A stretch of DNA of 8,644 bases from Pseudofrankia asymbiotica (GTDB lineage: Bacteria; Actinomycetota; Actinomycetes; Frankiales; Frankiaceae), in the NCBI RefSeq assembly GCF_001983105.1, contig NZ_MOMC01000040.1, positions 115,055-123,698 of the forward strand, read 5' to 3'. The notes beneath the pieces are model-generated. The model was given only the letters and a program-made list of their open reading frames with translations. It was not told where the DNA came from and made no database searches. The translations under genes and the position numbers were made by a program. How positions within the stretch are numbered: position 1 is the first letter of the stretch; every line of letters begins with the position of its first letter. Below, in pieces: positions 6,555 through 8,644 of this stretch.

Positions 6555-6586
6555 CCGTTGATCTTTGCTGGCGCAAAGATCAACGG
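6555..6586. repeat. Perfect 14-bp inverted repeat with 4-base loop
   Basis: CCGTTGATCTTTGC (6555-6568) is exactly complementary to GCAAAGATCAACGG (6573-6586), with the loop TGGC. The arms contain an A/T-rich GATCTTT core that stands out from the surrounding GC-rich sequence, so this is not a by-product of base composition. It lies 106-137 bases upstream of the 281-residue gene's start. No T-run follows on either strand. It could be a dispersed palindromic element, an attenuator, an RNA-processing hairpin or a dimeric regulator site. Confidence 0.85.
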
Positions 6587-6730
6587 AGAAGCGTGCGTCA
6601 CGCCAGCCTTCACGTGGTCCTCCTCGCCATAGGCGCTTCCCCGTCGAGCGCTTTCGCCGCGGATGCGTACAACCTCACCGCCGGGCACGCGGGCACGCAC
6701 CGACGGCGCGGTGGGGACGCGACCATGCCT

Positions 6731-6759
6731 GCCGGCTGATGACCGGCCGGCCCGGGCCG
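6731..6759. repeat. Hairpin followed by a 12-bp palindrome
   Basis: GCCGG (6731-6735) faces CCGGC (6743-6747), and directly after it CGGCCCGGGCCG (6748-6759) is a perfect palindrome. The same 12-base core occurs in both arms of the aceE terminator at 7219-7230 and 7257-7268. Confidence 0.45.
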
Positions 6760-6779
6760 CGTCGCTGACGCCCGCCGCT

Positions 6780-6835
6780 CCAGTGCCCCCGAGCGTTCTC
6801 GCCCCGGGTGGGCACTGGGCTGTCTCTTCCAGTGC
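6780..6835. repeat. Two mutually exclusive inverted repeats sharing one arm
   Basis: CCAGTGCCC (6780-6788) pairs with GGGCACTGG (6810-6818); the GCACTGG part of that arm (6812-6818) can instead pair with CCAGTGC (6829-6835). Only one stem can form at a time. Alternative pairing of this kind is seen in attenuators, but no promoter or leader peptide is evident here. Confidence 0.5.
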
Positions 6836-7031
6836 GGCCAGGGACTGCGCCGCCAGTGAACACTGAGCGTCAACCTCGTCAGCGTAGTGCCACGTCGATG
6901 TCATCGCACCCAAACAGGCGGACTGCCTCGTCTCTGGACCATCCAGGCCTATCGGAGCGGATGGACTAGCGCGTCCCACTGCCCGACGGATACTCATAGT
7001 AGCCAATGCTGGCGGGGGTGGGTTGGAGTCG

Positions 7032-7046
7032 ACCAGTGGCACTGGT
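7032..7046. repeat. Perfect 15-bp inverted repeat ACCAGTG-G-CACTGGT
   Basis: Seven-base arms flank one central G. The shape is that of a protein-binding operator more than of an RNA hairpin, because the centre is too short to loop. It contains the CCAGTG word that recurs through 6780-7091. Confidence 0.55.
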
Positions 7047-7218
7047 TATGAATGCTGTCGGCGTATGTCCAGGGACCCTTCGTGGCCAGTGCTTCCAGCG
7101 ATGGTGACGATCTATGCCGTCCTGGCCACTGTGGGCCGGTAGACGCCCCGCTGATCCAGCGCCGAGTGTCGCCCGTGGTGCCCGTGGATGCCGGGCGCTG
7201 GGATACCGAGGTGCCGGG

Positions 7219-7268
7219 CGGCCCGGGCCGGCTGGGGCGAGCGGGTCGCCACCAGCCGGCCCGGGCCG
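7219..7268 (-). terminator. Strong factor-independent terminator of aceE
   Basis: CGGCCCGGGCCGGCTGG (7219-7235) is exactly complementary to 7252-7268, a 17-bp perfect stem. It continues with an inner 5-bp stem GGCGA/TCGCC (7236-7240, 7246-7250) across one bulged A, with a GCGGG loop. In the aceE direction the stem starts 23 bases after the stop codon. No T-run follows, which is usual for actinobacterial terminators. It should also block transcription in the other direction. Confidence 0.85.
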
Positions 7269-7291
7269 GGCGTTCGTTCCTCTGACCCGTG

Positions 7292-8644
7292 TCAGCCGGA
7301 GATGGGCCGCTCGTCGGCCTCGCCGTCCGGGGTACCGGCGACCGTGGAGGAGCTGCGCAGGTCGTAGCGGGCGATCGCCTCCTCGACGACGCTCGCCTTG
7401 ATCTCACCGGTGCGTACCAGCGACTCCAGCGTCGCCACCACGATCGACTCGGCGTCGACGTTGAAGTGGCGGCGCAGCGCGGCGCGGGTGTCCGAACGGC
7501 CGAAACCGTCCGTACCCAGCGAGGTGTAGGGCTGCGGCACCCAGCGGGCGATCTGGTCCGGCACCGCCCGCATCCAGTCGCTCACCGCGACCGCCGGGCC
7601 GGGCGCGCCGGCCAGCATCCGGGCGACGAACGGCACGCTCTCCGGCTGCTCCGGGTTGAGCAGGTTCGCGCGCTCCGACTGCAGCGCGTCCCGGCGCAGC
7701 TCGTTCCACGAGGTCACCGACCACACGTCGGCGGCCACGCCGTAGTCGGCGGCGAGCATCTCCTGGGCCGTCAGCGCCCAGCGCATCGCCACACCACTGG
7801 CGAGCAGCTGCGCACGCGGCGCCGCCGCCCCGTCGCCGCGCTGGGCGGCCGGGGACGAGGCGGCCGGGGACGAGAGCTCCTCGGCGGCCCGGAACCGGTA
7901 CATGCCCGCGATCACCTGCGCCGGGTCGATCCCGGCCGGCTCGGCGGGCTGCGGATACGGCTCGTTGTAGACCGACAGGTAGTAGAAGACGTTCTCGTCG
8001 CGCTCGCCGTACATCCGGTCCAGCGCGTCCCGGGTGATGTGCGCGATCTCGAAGCCGAACGCCGGGTCGTAGGCGACACAGGCCGGGTTCGTCGACGCGA
8101 GCAGCAGCGAATGGCCGTCCTGGTGCTGCAGGCCCTCACCGTTGAGCGTCGTGCGCCCGGCCGTGGCGCCGAGCAGGAAGCCGCGGCCCAGCTGGTCGCC
8201 GAACGCCCACATCTGGTCGCCGGTCCGCTGGAAGCCGAACATCGAGTAGAAGACGTAGACCGGGATCATGTGCTGCGCGTGCGTCGCGTACGCCGATCCG
8301 GCGGCGATGACGGAGCCCATGGAGCCCGCCTCGCTGATGCCCTCGTGCAGCATCTGGCCGAACTCGGACTCCTGGTAGGACAGGAGCAGCTCCCGGTCGA
8401 CGGACTCGTACTTCTGGCCGTGCGGCGAGTAGATCTTGGCCGTCGGGAACATCGCGTCCATGCCGAAGGTGCGGGCCTCGTCCGGGATGACCGGCACGAA
8501 CCGGGGGCCCATCTCCTTGGACTTCATGAGGTCCTTCAGCAGCCGGACGAACGCCATCGTCGTCGCGACCGGCTGCTTGCCCGATCCCTTGCGCAGAATG
8601 TCGAACATCGACGCCGGCGGCTGCGGCAGCGGCTTGGCGTGCAC
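7292..8644 (-). CDS. aceE: Pyruvate dehydrogenase E1 component, homodimeric type (C-terminal half)
   Basis: AceE decarboxylates pyruvate with thiamine diphosphate and passes the acetyl group to the E2 lipoyl domain, feeding the citric acid cycle. The gene enters from the right edge, so 450 C-terminal residues of an expected roughly 900 are present; base 8644 is a first codon position but not the true start. Diagnostic blocks, numbered within the fragment: HEGISEAGS (100-108), where E105 corresponds to E. coli E571 that contacts the cofactor; [21 protein letters not shown] split over 135-155; [17 protein letters not shown] (163-179), where H174 corresponds to E. coli H640. The transketolase C-terminal-like domain follows from about 285. 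An Ser/Ala/Pro-rich insert at about 258-278, absent from E. coli AceE, includes an exact SSPAA duplication. A strong hairpin terminator follows the stop. Confidence 0.97.
   Translation of the reverse strand: MHAKPLPQPPASMFDILRKGSGKQPVATTMAFVRLLKDLMKSKEMGPRFVPVIPDEARTFGMDAMFPTAKIYSPHGQKYESVDRELLLSYQESEFGQMLHEGISEAGSMGSVIAAGSAYATHAQHMIPVYVFYSMFGFQRTGDQMWAFGDQLGRGFLLGATAGRTTLNGEGLQHQDGHSLLLASTNPACVAYDPAFGFEIAHITRDALDRMYGERDENVFYYLSVYNEPYPQPAEPAGIDPAQVIAGMYRFRAAEELSSPAASSPAAQRGDGAAAPRAQLLASGVAMRWALTAQEMLAADYGVAADVWSVTSWNELRRDALQSERANLLNPEQPESVPFVARMLAGAPGPAVAVSDWMRAVPDQIARWVPQPYTSLGTDGFGRSDTRAALRRHFNVDAESIVVATLESLVRTGEIKASVVEEAIARYDLRSSSTVAGTPDGEADERPISG
7844..7873 (-). repeat. Exact 15-bp in-frame tandem duplication in aceE
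   Basis: GGCGGCCGGGGACGA occurs twice head to tail (7844-7858, 7859-7873). On the minus strand it encodes SSPAA twice in a linker-like insert between the central and C-terminal domains of AceE. The exact identity suggests recent slippage. Confidence 0.8.

Larger units (their letters stand above)
6450..7291. other. Long non-coding gap rich in inverted repeats
   Basis: About 840 bases lie between the 281-residue gene and the end of aceE. Open frames cover it on the minus strand (for example one ending at 6446), but their third codon positions are mixed and no motif appears, unlike the neighbours. The stretch around 6870-7140 is the least GC-rich of the window. It contains several perfect inverted repeats (listed separately) and a cluster of CCAGTG/CACTGG words. 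It may hold a structured RNA, a palindromic repeat element or decayed sequence. Confidence 0.6.

Noticed and set aside
6446..7042. A 198-codon minus-strand frame whose stop overlaps the 281-residue gene's ATG
   Set aside because: The overlap looks operon-like, but third codon positions are mixed (A, T, G and C alike), no motif is seen, and the frame runs straight through the 14-bp hairpin. Kept only as part of the non-coding gap.
7124..7134. GGCCACTGTGG, resembling the GCCACTG core of cobalamin riboswitches
   Set aside because: None of the other conserved B12 aptamer blocks is present nearby and no cobalamin-related gene follows.
1..8644. CRISPR arrays, insertion sequences, phage genes or toxin-antitoxin pairs
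   Set aside because: No regularly spaced repeats, transposase or recombinase motifs, or small coupled toxin-antitoxin frames were seen.

Overview
This is a chromosomal stretch from a very GC-rich actinomycete, most likely Frankia or a close relative. The assignment is inferred. It rests on the extreme G/C bias at third codon positions, GTG starts without clear ribosome binding sites, a DUF5999-type small protein otherwise familiar from Streptomyces and relatives, and a homodimeric-type pyruvate dehydrogenase E1 (AceE).

Layout. 1-2618, minus strand: a translationally coupled envelope-glycan pair, made of a GT2 polyprenyl-phosphate glycosyltransferase with a long disordered N-terminus and C-terminal membrane helices, then (ATGA overlap) a GT-C membrane glycosyltransferase that runs off the window. 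2619-3100: a divergent regulatory gap of about 480 bases without a convincing gene. 3101-3505, plus: a DUF5999 protein with N- and C-terminal extensions. 3694-5454, plus: a PAP2 phosphatase fused to a diacylglycerol-kinase-type lipid kinase, probably leaderless. 5455-5603: a convergent intergenic spacer with hairpins and a 9-bp tandem repeat. 5604-6449, minus: an unrecognised 281-residue protein with one CxxC. 6450-7291: about 840 bases of apparently non-coding DNA unusually rich in inverted repeats. 7292-8644, minus: the C-terminal half of aceE, followed by a very strong hairpin terminator.

How the genes fit together. The GT2 enzyme probably loads a sugar onto polyprenyl phosphate at the inner face of the membrane, and the GT-C enzyme probably uses such a lipid-linked sugar outside. 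The PAP2-kinase fusion also acts on membrane lipid phosphates, so the left two thirds of the window leans towards envelope lipid and glycan chemistry. AceE is central metabolism and appears unrelated.

No clear new multi-gene system is visible. The least explained part is the 6450-7291 gap: it has a 14-bp perfect stem with a 4-nt loop, several shorter hairpins and a cluster of CCAGTG/CACTGG words. It could be a dispersed palindromic element, a structured RNA or a regulatory region.
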